A model generated the notes under the pieces. The model did not search any database, was not told the origin of the DNA, and was given only the letters and a program-made list of their open reading frames with translations. DNA of 64,000 bases from Prunus persica (Eukaryota > Streptophyta > Magnoliopsida > Rosales > Rosaceae), in the NCBI RefSeq assembly GCF_000346465.2, contig NC_034009.1, positions 3,301,803-3,365,802 of the forward strand, in the 5' to 3' direction. The position numbers were made by a program, and so were the translations under genes. Position 1 is the stretch's first letter. Each line of letters starts with the position of its first letter. Below, piece by piece: positions 62,499 through 64,000 of this stretch.

Positions 62499-63164
62499 GG
62501 GTTTTTTGGTTATTAGCACAAATTTAACAATTCTTAACCGTAACATTTTTAAGAAAAAAATTAGTTCTCCAAATTTCCCAACCATTTAGGCACGATAAAT
62601 TGTGCAGCACTAAAAGAGAAGAATGCACACTCGAAGGGATATTCCCAAAATCGAATTTAGAAATTACAGATAGAAAATACTCCCCTCCTGCTAATGACAA
62701 TATGACTTGTGCATGTAAGCTTTTTTCGTATGTTTTTTATGAATTATTTTTCACATGTCAAATCGTAATTTGCAGGAAGGAGGAGCATCTCCTAGGGAAT
62801 GAGGCAAGTAGTATTCATTACAAATATGTATGACAGAATCACATAATTCATGGCAAATTAGATTTTCTATTTTCTTCTGCAAAGGATGTGCAAATATGCA
62901 TACAATACAACTACATAACTTTAGCATAAAAATACTACATAAATTTCGGAAAATTAGAATTTTAAGACAGTCCTTGTTGCATAGCAAAATAATCCCACGA
63001 GCTACAGCTTCAAATCTAATAGCTTTCCAAAAGTATTGTTCATCCCATGTTAATCCAAGCCCTCCTATTCTGAATGGTGGGGCAAACTAGAAATAGAAGA
63101 ATAAAGAATGTAATCACCAACAGGATACACAGATACAAATGTATATCATCATCTTCGGCTTATA
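62499..63164. other. Spacer and probable 3' UTR of the TLDc gene
   Basis: No coding exon is recognised. On the minus strand the part nearest 63164 should be the TLDc gene 3' UTR. Confidence 0.4.
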
Positions 63165-63622
63165 TCAAGGAAGGTACCGCGACGCATGTGTAAAACCCCA
63201 AAGCTGCATACAGAAAGGAATGCATAAGTATGTGATCAAGGATCGACATATGTTATATTTGTTTGTTTACGCACTCAAGTGTTACACCTGAATGGAGATT
63301 GAGCATGCGTACACTTAAAGGCGAAGAGGTTGCTCAAACACATTACCTCAACATTCTTCAACTCAAACTCTGAGTTATGAGCCAAGCACAAGTTCCCAAA
63401 TGTTTCACATGGTCCGCTTGTTCCACTTAACCTTTTTCAAGCAATAGTTTACAATTGTAACAAATGGATCTGTAAGTATTTCTCCATCTGACTACAGGAT
63501 ACAGGTGGGAATTCAAAGGAAAGCATTGGAAAAGAAAAACTTACAGATCTCCATCCAAGCATAAAGCATAGTTACCACCACCTCCAAGAGCTAGCATGTC
63601 ATTCAAACACATGTAGTAATAC
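63165..63622 (-). CDS. TLDc-domain protein, 3' end only
   Basis: The last three exons (minus) are 63622-63545, 63431-63347 and 63203-63165, all with consensus splice sites and compatible phases. They encode the C-terminal part of a TLDc domain: YYYMCLNDMLALGGGGNYA, LCLDGDLLSGTSGPCETFGN, then NSEFELKNVELWGFTHASRY and LP before the stop. TLDc proteins (OXR1/NCOA7 relatives) are linked to oxidative-stress resistance and, in other eukaryotes, V-ATPase regulation. The plant members are poorly characterised. The glycine run GGGG and the ELWGF end are the domain's most conserved parts. The gene continues to the right, and I found no further exon between 63623 and 64000, which is probably intron. It converges on PRP19. 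Confidence 0.85.
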
Positions 63623-64000
63623 CTGTTGGCTCCTATGTACACAAATTAGACACGGCATCAGCAGTGCCTTTTTCTTTATAAATGAAAAAAAGGAAAAGCC
63701 TAGCTATGGCTCTTCATTCATCCTAAAGTCCAAATATTTAGTTACATATTGCTTTACATTTCATCTACTATCATGAAGCATTTTTTGAAACAAGAACCAG
63801 CCAATCCATACGAAGGACAAATTGACATGTTAATGCAGCGGAGTAACTTGTAACCTTCTGTCAGAGACTGAGGTATCATTTAGCATCTGTGTCTTAAGCT
63901 CCACAACCCACCCACGTTATACATATCATACATATTACGCAAACCCATAATTTGAATGCCAAATCCTCCAAAAGAAACATGCCTCGCAAAGACATAGGAC

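Overview
The window is nuclear DNA of a flowering plant, most likely a eudicot. It is AT-rich, has spliced genes with GT-AG introns and many plant-type transposons, and encodes plant-specific families (CC-NB-LRR, CCT, DUF3527, caleosin/peroxygenase, SUVR). A woody rosid such as a Rosaceae member fits the impression, but the sequence alone does not prove a species. Eight protein genes could be modelled from start to stop, with exon phases closing exactly. A ninth enters from the right edge.

Left third (1-13 kb). A large LTR (1643-3936) with a 95-bp tandem array and a tRNA-iMet-type primer site is joined to a very young Cassandra TRIM (to 4887) whose LTRs carry 5S rRNA-like sequence. The whole composite is bracketed by the perfect 5-bp repeat AGAAA. 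Next comes an intact CC-NB-LRR resistance gene (7207-10591). A truncated copy of its own 5' end lies just upstream, and two arrays of an 18-bp palindrome (core TATAGCCG-nn-CGGCTATA) lie on either side.

Middle (13-27 kb). A long-TIR Mutator-like MITE sits just upstream of a caleosin/peroxygenase gene (+). That gene converges on a HAD-type acid phosphatase (-). Upstream of the phosphatase, on the same strand, is RPL23, whose second intron holds two tandem H/ACA-like snoRNA candidates. A decayed Ty1/copia element (-) follows, with a MITE inserted at its polypurine tract/LTR junction, and then a TAA-flanked MITE.

27-41 kb. A SUVR-type histone methyltransferase gene (-) has a tandemly multiplied exon: four full copies and one shortened copy, all phase 0-0. 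The predicted protein is 982 aa, where about 724 aa would remain without the three extra full copies. I consider this the most interesting protein-level feature. A DUF3527 gene (-) with a 70-codon leader uORF follows.

41-64 kb. A CCT-domain transcription-factor gene (-) lies between two gene-poor stretches. After it come a complete 18-exon PRP19/MAC3 spliceosomal U-box gene (+, 523 aa), a TTA-flanked MITE, and the 3' end of a TLDc-domain gene (-) that continues past the window.

The neighbours look like independent transcription units with no operon-like logic. RPL23, PRP19 and SUVR share telo-box (AAACCCTA) motifs near their predicted starts, as expected of housekeeping genes. No CRISPR, prokaryotic system or confident tRNA/rRNA gene is present.
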